Source of the DNA: Conus ventricosus
Lineage: Eukaryota; Mollusca; Gastropoda; Neogastropoda; Conidae
Reading direction: 5' to 3'
DNA length: 10,000 nucleotides
NCBI GenBank assembly: GCA_018398815.1
Contig: JAFLJL010004201.1
Span: forward strand, 35,318 to 45,317
Shown: positions 1 through 8,318 of the stretch, in pieces
How positions within the stretch are numbered: the first letter of the stretch is position 1
Layout of the letters: every line of letters starts with the position of its first letter
The notes under the pieces: model-generated
Told to the model about the DNA's origin: nothing
Database searches by the model: none
The model's input: only the letters and a program-made list of their open reading frames with translations
Made by a program: the position numbers and the translations under genes

Positions 1-84
1 ATCGCTCTTCAAAAATTTCAGTAGGATGAATTTTTTCCCATCCCACTTAGCTTAGCTCCTTCTACAGTCGTACTCAATTACACA

Positions 85-2240
85 GATCCAAAAGACGCGT
101 ATAATACCTGGTATAATAGCTTTCTCTGCAATCTTGATAAACATGCCCCACTTAGAAGACAAAGGTAAAACACACAGAGTTGCTTCGCAGCTGGCTACAC
201 AAGACTTATTATAAAAAGGCACTAAGGGATGCACTTAAAACCGCAAAAAAAGTAGGATGAATAATAAAAAGCAGAGAAACAGAGTATCAATCAATTAGAA
301 AAACCAAAATCTGAGGCATTTTTAGAAAACTGTATAACGCAAACAGGGATACAGCATCTAACCATTTACTTACTAGACAGTGATCTGTTAATGCAATAAC
401 TGACAGTCGAGAAAGAAATCAATAATACTACTACTATAGCGGACTATGTGGTCTGCTAACACTTTCAACAATCATTCCAACAGATAACTGAATCAGTACA
501 AACACTGCCAGTGTCACATACTTTATCGATTTGAGACCTCCCATCCTTCTCCAATTGTTTTGCAAGAACGATTGAATCCTAGAGATTCATTTATCCATCC
601 CCTTGCTTGCTATTAATGAAGTTGTTCCCTAATTTTTCAAAACTAAAAATACAAAAGCCTGTGGTCCAGATAACTTAAATGCTTCTTATACTCCAAGAGC
701 TTGCTCTCCCTTACATTGTTGATACCCTTACTTAGGTATAATTTGTGTATTGATTCATCAAGTCTTCCCAAGTGGATCAAAGGCAGCAAAAGTCATACCC
801 TTACCCAAATCAAGATCTCACTGATTTAAAAAACAATTTTAAGACCAATATCTCTTATCTATATTCCGTTGTCGAAACCTCTTGAGATCATATTTCACAA
901 ACAAACTAACTAAACATATGGAAGCACACAAACTGTTTCCAAACACCCATTTCAGTACAGGCTTTCGCCGAAATCACTCATGCCACACGAGCCTTAACAC
1001 GCCCACAGATACATCTATCACCATCACGAAAGAAAACTCACTGGAAGCTGTTTTCCTCTCGATTCCTACTAACGAAAAAGCGACAAACACAAAGTCTTAC
1101 CTTGTTCGACCACGAACAAATTATTAAACAACATGAGCGTGCAGATATGGTCAAAATCCTCTCCGGCAGTAGTCACCTTCGTATTCAGTCATATCTTTAA
1201 AAACAGACCCAGCGTGTTTACCATAAACGGTACTTTTTCCTCGAAGGAAGATGAGCTTGGCGTTTCCACAGCTCTGTCCTGGAACACTTCTCCATCTTAT
1301 ATTTTATTAAATGACCTACCATCATCAATATCTCACAAAGATGTCATCTGTGATCTGTTTCGCTGAAACAGTTCTCTCAATGTAGTGATCCAAACATCAT
1401 GTCTGTACAAAATATTGTTACAAACAAATTATGAAATGATGTCTTAGAATGTTGCAACCGAAAAACCGAATGGTCCTGTAATAAAGTCCGCACAAACAAA
1501 ATGTAAGGTCCTAGTCATCGAGACAGAAACAATCACGACAGCAATCTTATTTTCGAAGCCTAACTAAATGGAGTGAAACCTGATCAGGCAGTTAACCGGA
1601 ACACCGTGTCTTTATGTCACTGTAGAAGTTGTTTTATTTTATTGATGATAATTTTAAATGCAATCACATATAAATCATGTTTGCCAACATTTGGCTCGCA
1701 TTGTTTTGCTCCATAAACTCAGTTATTATGTTAACACACATCCGGAAATTATTTTTGAATCCCATATGCCTTTCTCACATTCAACTAGGCGTCCACCACT
1801 GTCTGAAGTGGTGCCTGTGAAAATCACATAAAAAAGATACAACTCTCATGCAAAGAAGGTGATTAAGCTGATTCTTTCCCGCGACATGTTTCTATCAACC
1901 ACAGGGCAAATTCGCAAAACTAATGATTCTAACCGACTGCAGGAAGCCAACTGATAGCTCTATAATAAGTGCAGAACTAATGATTAAAGAGTCCATGCAA
2001 AACAATGGCGCCAACATATCCTTGCTGAGTTTATCCACTTGGGCCACAACGTCGATATGATTCAAATAATTACATTTTACCCACGTGTCCGCATTGGATA
2101 TTGTCTTCAAATCAGTTTGCATTTTTTTGGTCCATCGTGTGAACTCTCATCTCCATCTGCCAAAACATGTCAAGCACTGCTGCGTCCTACAAATCAGCAA
2201 TACATAAACATTTACTTGAACATTATATCTAACCTTTTGA
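85..2240 (+). pseudogene. Reverse transcriptase polyprotein remnant of the LINE (many frameshifts and stops)
   Basis: In a live element this protein would nick the target and copy its RNA. Pieces seen in order: DPKDAYNTWYNSF and DKHAPLRR (85-165, pre-RT segment), which continue in another frame to about 260; ACGPDN (about 657-674); FPSGSKAAKVIPLPK (765-809); FSTGFRRNHSCHTSLNT (951-1001); AVFLS (about 1050-1064), in place of the usual AVFLDxxKAFD block; INGTFSSKEDE (1226-1258); LNDLPSSISHKDVICDLF (1307-1360). The expected FADD catalytic motif at 1358-1370 is lost: one frame reads F-R-stop, the next reads FAET. Further on are IDDNFKCNHI (1641-1670), RKLFLNPICLSHIQ (about 1743-1784), VIKLILSRD (about 1860-1886), and PRVRIGYCLQ followed by FFGP (2081-2140), which resembles the usual C-terminal block ending in WNSLP. 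No single frame is open for more than about 80 codons. The identification as RT is firm; the exact family is not. Confidence 0.85.
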
Positions 2241-2306
2241 ACCAGTCTGAACGCCCTACTTTTATGTTTGCTTTCATCTATAGCTTATGAAAATGTGTAG
2301 TATGAA

Positions 2307-2403
2307 TGTGTGGGTGGGTGTGGGTGTGAGTTCGTGTGGGTTGGGGGGTGGGTGGACGTGCGTGCGTGCATGTGGGGCGTGTGCGTGCATGTGAGCGCGC
2401 ACT
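2307..2403. repeat. GT-rich degenerate microsatellite in the LINE 3' UTR
   Basis: A run of GTGTGGG, GTGCGTGC and GCGTGTGC blocks that ends at GAGCGCGCAC. It is interrupted and imperfect, so it is an old tract or one drifting under mutation. It lies between the coding remnant and the AT-rich end of the element. Confidence 0.7.
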
Positions 2404-2594
2404 ACGTCTCGATTTTGTTTGTGTAATTTTGTATGGAATTTTTTTATTTTTTTTTATTTTTGTATCACTTATTTATTCTTAGTAACTATTGTTAATTGTT
2501 ATTATTATAATGTTGCTATATGTGCTTCACTTATTGTTGGTTTCTACCAATATTAAATATGTGCATGGTGTTATAGTTGAATTTGTAGAATAGC

Positions 2595-2641
2595 AAGGAC
2601 AGATTGCGAATACTAGCACTGCCTAAAATCTCTATTGCCTT
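2595..2641 (+). other. Eroded hairpin near the LINE 3' end
   Basis: AAGG (2595-2598) can pair with CCTT (2638-2641), and AGATT (2601-2605) pairs with AATCT (2627-2631), around a loop of about 21 nt. The internal bulge (AC against CTATTG) suggests a once longer stem. In many LINEs a 3'-end stem-loop is recognised by the RT; that role is inferred here. Confidence 0.5.
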
Positions 2642-2646
2642 GAGTA

Positions 2647-2652
2647 AATAAA
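2647..2652 (+). promoter_or_regulatory. AATAAA polyadenylation-type signal of the LINE
   Basis: Perfect AATAAA, five bases before the first TTGAGTC tail unit, as expected for the 3' terminus of a LINE transcript. Its location rather than the hexamer alone supports the call. Confidence 0.6.
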
Positions 2653-2656
2653 GTTT

Positions 2657-2678
2657 TTGAGTCTTGAGTCCTTGAGTC
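2657..2678 (+). repeat. LINE 3' tail: three TTGAGTC units
   Basis: TTGAGTC occurs at 2657-2663, 2664-2670 and 2672-2678, with one extra C between the second and third. A short tandem repeat in place of poly(A) is typical of several LINE clades and marks the 3' boundary of the element. Confidence 0.8.
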
Positions 2679-3090
2679 TCTCTCTCCTCACGCTCTCCAT
2701 CAATCGCCTGTCTCTCTCTCTCTCCTCCCCCACTGCTCTTCTCCTCTCTCTCCATGCTCTCTCTCATCACTCTCTTTCTCTCTCACTCTCTCCTCCTCTC
2801 TCTCTCTCTCTCTCTTCTCTCTCCCTCTCTACGCTTCCCCTCGCTCTCCTCTCCCGCTCTCTCTCTCGCTCTCTCTCTCATCTCCTCTCTCGCGCTCTGG
2901 CTCTCATCTCTCCTCCCTCTGCTCTCTCACTCTCAAGCTCTCTCTCGTCTCTTCACGCGCTCTCTCTTCTCTCTCGTTTCATCTCTCCTCTCTCTTCCTC
3001 TCTGCACTCTCTCCTCTCATCCTCACCTCTCCTCTCGTCCTCCTCCCTCATCCTCTCCCCTCTCTCTCTCCCTCTCTCTCTCTCTCTCCG
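2675..3090. repeat. CT-rich polypyrimidine tract, first phase
   Basis: Mostly (CT)n with TCC interruptions and occasional CACTCT, CGCTCT and CATCTC variants. Purines are rare on this strand. It starts within the last TTGAGTC tail unit. Stop codons on the + strand all need an A, and on the - strand all need a T opposite a + strand A. Long open frames rich in Ser, Leu and Pro (or Arg, Glu and Gly on the other strand) are therefore expected by composition alone and are not genes. Confidence 0.9.
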
Positions 3091-3159
3091 TCTTCTCACT
3101 CCTTTGATAACTTCGTCCGACTCTTCTGCCTGCCTTCACTTCCATCCTTCTCTCTCCGC
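3091..3159. other. Mixed-sequence bridge inside the pyrimidine tract
   Basis: About 70 bases of less repetitive DNA, including CTTTGATAACTTCGTCCGAC, separate the CT-rich from the TCC-rich phase. It may be a relic of the sequence before expansion or a junction between two independently grown tracts. No gene is seen. Confidence 0.5.
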
Positions 3160-4444
3160 TCCCTCCTCCCTCCCCTCCCTCCACCCTCCTCCTTCCCTCC
3201 TCCCTCTCCCTTCCCTCCTCCTCCTCCTTCTCCTACCCTCCTCCACCCGCCTCTTCCCATCCTCCCTCCTCCTTCTCTCCCTCCTCCTTCCTCCTCCCTC
3301 CTCCCTCCCTCCTTCCTCCTTCACGTCCTCCTTCCTCCTCCCTCCCTCTCCCTCCTCTCCCTCCTTCCTCCTCCTTCCCCCTCCCGTCCTCCGTCCTCCA
3401 GCCCTCTCCCTCCTCCTCCCATCCGCCCTCCTCTACTCCGTCCTATCCTCCTCCCTCTCCTTACCCTCCCTCCGCTCCCTCCTCTCCTCCTCTCCCTCCT
3501 CCTTCCGCCTCCCTCCTCCCTCCTCCCGACCTCCTCCCCCAACTCCGTCCTCTCCCCCTCCTCCGCCCTCCGCTCCCTCCTCGCCCATCCTCTCCTCCAT
3601 CCTCCTTCCCTCCTCCCCTCCTCCTTCCTCATCCCTCCTCCCTCCGCTCCCTCCTCCTCCCTCCTCTCCCTCCTCCTTCCCTTCCTCCCTCCTCCTCTCC
3701 TCCCATCCTCCTTCTCCTCCTCCCTCCTTCCTTCCTCCTCCTCCTCCCTCCTCCTCCCCCTCTCCCTCCTCCTTTTCCCCTCCTCTCCTCCTCTCTCCAT
3801 CCTTCCTCCTTCCTCTCCCCCTCCTTCTCCTCCCTCCCTCCCTCCTCCCTCCCTCTCCCTCCTCCTCCTCCTCCCTCCTCCTTCCCTCCTCCCTCCTCCT
3901 CCCTCCTCCTTCCTCCTTCCTCCTTCCTCTCCACTCCTCTCCCATCCTCCATTCACTCCCCTCCTCTCCCTCCTCCTTCCCTCCTCACCTCCTCCCTTCC
4001 TCCTCTGCCTCCTCCCTGCCTCTCCCTCCTCCTTCCCTCCTCCCTCCGCCTTCTCCTTGCTCCCTCCTCCCTCACTCCTCCTCTCCCTCCTCCACTCCTC
4101 CTTCCTCCTCCTCCCTCCTCTCCCACCCCCTCCTCCACTCCCTCCCTCCTCTGACCCTCCCCTGCCTCCTCACTCCCTCCTCCTTCCCTCCTCTCTGTCC
4201 CTCCTCCCACCTGTCCCTCCAATCCCCTCCTCCCTCCTCCTCCCTCCTCTCCCTCCTCCTCCACCTCCCTCCTCTCTCCCTCCTCACCTTCCTCCCTCCT
4301 CCTCCCTCCTCTCCTCCTCCCTCCTCCTTCCTCCTCCTCCCTCCGCTCCCTCCTCCTATCCGGCCTCTGCCTCAACCCTCCTCCTTTCCTCCGTCTCCTC
4401 TCCCTCCTATCCCTTCCTCCTTCTCCACTCTCCCTCCTCCACTC
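3160..4444. repeat. TCC-rich polypyrimidine tract, second phase
   Basis: About 1.3 kb of degenerate CCTCCTCCCTCCTTCC-type repeats, with only isolated A or G bases. The complementary strand is a GGA/GGAGG-rich polypurine strand. Tracts like this can form intramolecular triplex, and the G-rich strand has many GGG or GGAGG runs that could form G-quadruplexes; both are inferences from base composition. The period is not clean, as expected from replication slippage or from sequencing and assembly error in such DNA. The open frames across it on both strands are artefacts of missing A and T. Confidence 0.9.
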
Positions 4445-4650
4445 TGAGAGAGAAAAAAAAGAATATGCACGCGATTCCGACAAACAACCGACAACCAAGT
4501 AAAGGACCTGAGTAAACAAGCCTTGATTGAGTGACATAAACAACGCAGTCTGAGAGACCACACTTTACTAGGGCCGCTTGCACCAATACACCCACAACTT
4601 CAATCAGGCCGACAACGGCACAGGAAATGCAGCGCACAGTAAGATGATTA
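4445..4650. other. No gene seen; purine switch then unique DNA
   Basis: Right after the pyrimidine tract the strand bias flips in GAGAGAGAAAAAAAAG (4446-4461). About 190 bases of ordinary mixed sequence follow. I find no protein, RNA gene or repeat that I can name. Confidence 0.5.
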
Positions 4651-4772
4651 AGAAAGTAGTATGGGAGAGAGGGAGGGGGAGACGGCGGGAGCTCGAGGGC
4701 AGTCAAATCTGGGACGCAGCGGTGAGAGGGGTGGGATGGGAAAAGGAGAGAATGTGAGGGGGTAGGGGGGGG
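4651..4772. repeat. Purine-rich (G/A) low-complexity stretch
   Basis: GA-rich blocks such as GGGAGAGAGGGAGGGGGAGA, then GGGGTGGGATGGGAAAAGGAG and a G8 run near 4766-4772. Its bias is opposite to that of the 2675-4444 tract. It is interrupted by mixed sequence around 4690-4725. No gene is seen. Confidence 0.6.
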
Positions 4773-5417
4773 TAAATTGGCCTATACATTCTGCCACGCA
4801 CGTGATAGTTTCATTATTCTGTATGACAGATGGAATCTGGCATATTGTCCACAGACACGGTTAATGCTTGTTTGTTTTTGGTTTTTTATTGCTTGTTTGT
4901 GATTTAGGTTTTGTTGGTTGGGTTTTTTTTTTTTTTTCTCTCTCTCTCTGTTCCTACCGTTTTTCGCGCTCTCTTTAGTCGCACGACAACCTACATATTC
5001 CGTCTCTTCTCCAACCCTCCACATCCACACTGCCGTTAAAGCTTGTGCATTTCCAGGCCGTTGGCACGAATGGCTAAGACAAACACCAGTCGGAGGAGAC
5101 CCTGCACACTGGCTATAAGGACTGACGACTTGCAGTCCATGCGGTCATAATATTATCATAAACTGGAATCATAATCACATCTGAAACAAATCAATCGACT
5201 CTTAATATCGAAAACATATATGTCCAATCAAGGATAAATAGCTGGAATCCCCTGAAAGACAGACTTCTGGAAACACCAAAAAAGCACTTCGAGACCTGGA
5301 TTTTGCACAGTGACTTACTGAAACTATCAACTATAACCCAAATGTGTAAACGATAATACTTCGAACAGAGACGATACTCATCTCATCAGACTTGGCGCAG
5401 TCCTCAGACCTATTCAT
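4773..5417. other. No gene seen; unrecognised AT-moderate DNA
   Basis: This stretch has a T-rich part (4860-4937), the T15(CT)6 tract, and otherwise mixed sequence. A 6-bp stem, GGACTG/CAGTCC, around 5118-5137 is too short to matter. A pyrimidine run followed by CTCTTTAG at about 4970-4978 resembles a 3' splice site, but no coding exon follows it. I recognise no protein in any frame. Confidence 0.4.
4923..4949. repeat. T15(CT)6 microsatellite
   Basis: Fifteen T residues (4923-4937) followed by six CT units (4938-4949), preceded by T/G-rich sequence with TTGTTTG motifs from about 4865. It could be the reverse-complemented A-rich tail of an old insertion, but no adjoining element is recognised. 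Confidence 0.8.
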
Positions 5418-5418
5418 A

Positions 5419-5647
5419 GAGAAAGCGGGTAAATACACAACACTACAAACAGAAAGGGGTGGATCACATGAACACTACAAATCGAAAGGTTAATTCCCGA
5501 ACCTACACAATAGAAAGTGTATGATACACGAACACTACACATAGAAAGGGTAGAGACACGAATACTACAAAGAGAAAGGGAAGATACACGAACACTACAA
5601 ATAGAATAGGGGTAAGATACACGAACACTTAACAAGAGAGACAGGTA
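5419..5647. repeat. Minisatellite, about 7-8 diverged units of about 30 bp
   Basis: Each unit has an AGAAAGGGTAAGATACACG part and a GAACACTACAAAT part, with lengths of about 28-34 bp. Units are diverged by substitutions and small indels, and the last is degraded. Read on the - strand it gives an open frame with a repeated SVRVS-like peptide. That follows from the tandem repeat and is not evidence of a gene. Confidence 0.85.
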
Positions 5648-5975
5648 ATGCTCAGCATTGATGGAGTGTCAAATATGGAAACGTCATTTTCTGGAACAGC
5701 TGCACTAGATACTGACTGCTCTGACTGTCGCTGAACAGAGCACTATCCAACAGAACTTGCCAGACCCATACCTGCAAAGCGACAGGACATCTAGTCAGAC
5801 ATACTTCCAAACCCATACCGCAAAGTCCACGTCCAAGCGAAATCGGCAACGATATCCCAAATTCTATAATTCAGAAATACGTTCATGATTGCAAGAATTT
5901 GAAAAGACAATATCAGCTCCCTGAATGGCCTCCAAGGAATTATGGCACCCCATTATATATTACTCATAGATAAGA

Positions 5976-6050
5976 TGTGTTCTAACAGACCCTTAGGCCT
6001 TATTGATGACAATAACGTGCGTTCCACAGACCCGTAACCTTATTGTGACA
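5976..6050. repeat. Imperfect direct duplication of about 34 bp
   Basis: Copy one lies at about 5976-6011 and copy two at about 6017-6050. Both share a GTGxGTTCxA core, then CAGACCC, then CCTTATTG and TGACA, with small indels between them. The copies are nearly adjacent, separated by about 5 bases. Confidence 0.65.
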
Positions 6051-6054
6051 TTAA

Positions 6055-6081
6055 ACTCAGAGTCTGAATTCTACTCTGAGT
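6055..6081. repeat. Perfect 9-bp inverted repeat with 9-nt loop
   Basis: ACTCAGAGT (6055-6063) and its exact reverse complement ACTCTGAGT (6073-6081) flank CTGAATTCT. It lies just after the duplicated segment. It could be chance, a small hairpin, or the terminus of a lost element. Confidence 0.6.
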
Positions 6082-6596
6082 CTACGGTGAACGTAGTAAA
6101 CAGGCCCCTTGCTTCCCAAGGGAAGGGGAAAATAATAGCAGTATAACGGGGGAGAAGGTAATGGGTTGGCGAATGGCGGGAAGGGTTTCGCGCGCAAAGT
6201 CGGGTAATGAAAAAGGTCATGACATCACAGACCATAGCTCTGGATTACTCAGTGGTACTTTTGTCAGCTCCCTTACCCCTTGCCCCCCACTACCGCCCCC
6301 TTCTCTGTGTTCCTTGTCTCCGTGCAGGTCACGATGCGGGGGTGGGGGAAGGGATGGTCTCAGTGGACTGACCTGACACCCCCCGCCCCACCTCTTAAAA
6401 AGCAACATAGCAACAGGCAGCAAGCCTCACCTCTGAGGACGGCTCTGCTTTGCGATGAACGTCCACCTCATTCCCAGTTCCCTCAGTCATACGGGGAATC
6501 ATTCTGAGCCGACCGGCACTTTTGCAGGTCAGGCGGGATATTCCACACTGCAACCGCTATGGAGCAGAGACACTAGTGTACTGTGGCCACAAACCT

Positions 6597-7205
6597 CACG
6601 TCCGAGCAATCACCCTGACAGTCCCCTCCCACTGCCAAAATATCACCGTCCACGATGGAGCCAACATCACGTCCCAGCATCACCCTGACAGTCTCCCACT
6701 GCCATATATCACGTCACGGTGCCAACATCAGTCCACTTTTCCCCGACAGTCTCCCCACTGCCAGATATCACTCACGTGGGTCCAGACATCACGTGCCACA
6801 TCACCCAGACAGTCCTCCCACTGACAATATCACGTCACGATGGTGGCCAGAACATCACGTCCAGAGCATCACCCGTGACGAGTCTCCCACTCCATATATC
6901 ACGTCACTGTGGCAGAACATCACGTCCAGCATCATCTACACCCTGACATCACACCCAACTATCGTCAGATATCACGTCACGTGGTGCCAACCCTCACGAA
7001 ACAGCATCACCTGACAGTCTCCCACTTGCCAATATCACAGTTCACTTGGTGCCAACATCACGTCGAGCACCACCCTGACAGACTCCCACTGCCAGACACA
7101 TGGTCCCGCACACCCTGACAGTCCTTTCACTGACCAACAACACGTCCAGCATCACCCTGAACAGTCTCCCACTGCCAATATCACGTCACTGGTCCAACCT
7201 CTACG
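6597..7205. repeat. Minisatellite array, left part with long unit of about 61 bp
   Basis: Roughly nine diverged units of about 55-75 bp, most near 61 bp. Each has the core shared with the right part (CATCACGTCCAGCATCACC, then TGACAGTCTCCCACTGCCA) plus an extra segment of about 20 bp close to TATCACGTCACGTGGTGCCA. Units carry many one-base indels. Neither 61 nor 41 is a multiple of three, and there is no conserved reading frame, so the array is non-coding. Confidence 0.85.
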
Positions 7206-8318
7206 TCCACAAACACCTGTACAGTCTTCACTGCCAGACATCACTCCACATCACCCTGACAGTCTCCACGCCACATAACGACCCAGCACCACCCTGAAAT
7301 CCTACACTGTCCAGACAACACGTCCAGCATCACCAGACAGTCTCTCACCCACTGCCAACATCAGTCCCGCATCACCATGAAAGTCCTCCAACTGCCAGAC
7401 ATCACTCCAGCATCACATGACATCTCCCACTGCCAGACATCAGACCAGCATCACATGACAGTCTCCCACTGCCAGTCATTCATGTCCAGCACCACCATGC
7501 AGATCCCTCCACTGCCATACTATCACGTCCAGCTCACCATGACAGTCTCCCCACTGCAGACATCATGTCCATCATCACCATGACAGTCTCCCCTGCCAGA
7601 CATCACGTCCGCATCACCCTGACAGTCCCCCATGCCAGACATCACTCCAGCACCACCCTGACAGTCTCCACTAGCCAGAACATCACGTCCAGCATCACCA
7701 GGACATCTCCCACTGCAACATCATGTCCAGCTATCACCATGAACAGTCTCCACTCCAGACATCACGTTCCAACATCACCATGACCAGTCTCCACTGCCAG
7801 ACATCACGTCCAACATCACCATGACAGTCTCCCACTGCCAGACATCACGTCCAACATCACCATGACAGTCTCCACTGCCAGACATCACGTCCACTTCACC
7901 ATGACAGTCTCCCACTGCCAGACACCACGTCCAGCACCATGCTGACAGTCTTCACTGCCAGGACATCACGTCCAGCATCACCATGACAGGTCTCCCACTG
8001 CCAGACATCACGTCCAGCATCACCATGACAGTCTCCCACTGCCAGACAGCACGTCACATGGTGCCAGACATCACGTCCAGCATCACCCCGACAGTCTCCC
8101 ACTGCCAGACATCACGTCCAGCATCACCCCGACAGTCTCCACTGCCAGACATCACGTCCAGCATCACCATGACAGTCTCCCACTGCCAGACATCACGTCC
8201 AGCATCACCCTGACAGTCTCCCACTGCCAGACATCACGTCCAGCATCACCGTGACAGTCTCCCACTGCCCGACATTCACGTCCGCATCACCATGACAGTC
8301 TCCCACTGCCAGATCACG
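7206..8318. repeat. Minisatellite array, right part with 41-bp unit
   Basis: About 27 head-to-tail units. The consensus joins GACATCACGTCCAGCATCAC with CATGACAGTCTCCCACTGCCA. Common variation is CACCCTGACAG against CACCATGACAG, plus one-base gains and losses. Units are most uniform at about 7970-8300 and most diverged at about 7206-7800. One unit of the long type reappears at about 8039-8078. The array is contiguous with no unique spacers, so it is not a CRISPR. Short open frames on both strands are shadows of the repeat. Confidence 0.92.

Larger units (their letters stand above)
2241..2656 (+). other. 3' untranslated region of the LINE
   Basis: Non-coding, lying between the last recognisable polyprotein peptide and the tail repeat. 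It holds a GT-rich stretch (about 2307-2403), then an AT-rich stretch with T-runs (about 2410-2580), then an eroded hairpin and AATAAA. Its extent is inferred from the position of the last protein match and of the 3' tail. Confidence 0.6.
1..2678 (+). mobile_element. Decayed non-LTR (LINE) retrotransposon, 5'-truncated by the window edge
   Basis: A single old LINE copy on the + strand. Short frameshifted peptide matches to one polyprotein appear in the right order over about 2.2 kb. They run from the segment before the RT (85-260), through the RT (654-1370), to the C-terminal region (1641-2240). A 3' UTR, AATAAA and a short-repeat 3' tail follow. Family knowledge: jockey/CR1-type elements in animals have this order and often end in short tandem repeats rather than poly(A). 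The clade is inferred from motif style and would need a tree. The endonuclease and any ORF1 would lie upstream of the window. Stops and indels throughout show it cannot be active. Positions 1-84 fit the same polyprotein only weakly. Confidence 0.85.
5648..6596. other. No gene seen; unrecognised DNA with two small repeats
   Basis: Mixed sequence with short open frames only. It includes an imperfect duplication (5976-6050), a perfect inverted repeat (6055-6081), a G-rich patch at about 6110-6200, and C- and G-run patches at about 6280-6400. I recognise no protein, RNA or named element. A CAGGTCACG at about 6326 resembles a splice site but has no exon support. Confidence 0.4.

Noticed and set aside
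2657..4447. Open frame of about 600 codons rich in Ser, Leu and Pro
   Set aside because: It lies wholly in the pyrimidine tract, where stops are nearly impossible. It has no Met start, no domain and no codon structure.
3136..4561. Several - strand open frames rich in Arg, Glu and Gly
   Set aside because: They are the complement of the same tract. The absence of T on that strand removes stop codons, so they are composition artefacts.
4480..4640. Possible small transposon (MITE) around GGCCGCTTGCACCAATACAC
   Set aside because: I could not find paired terminal inverted repeats or a target-site duplication.
5040..5120. tRNA-like region around GGCACGAATGGCTAAG
   Set aside because: No acceptor stem pairing, no GTTCGA-type T-loop and no cloverleaf could be formed.
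5414..5635. - strand repeat protein with SVRVS-like units
   Set aside because: The frame arises from the minisatellite. Units vary in length and only chance keeps it open.
6100..6590. Possible host exon with splice-like CAGGTCACG
   Set aside because: There is no recognisable protein, the frames are short, and C- and G-runs dominate.
6655..7010. CACGTG E-box clusters in the long minisatellite units
   Set aside because: They are part of a tandem repeat unit and are often mutated. There is no nearby gene or promoter to regulate.
6597..8318. CRISPR array
   Set aside because: Units are head-to-tail with no unique spacers, the unit length varies, and the setting is a eukaryotic retroelement graveyard.
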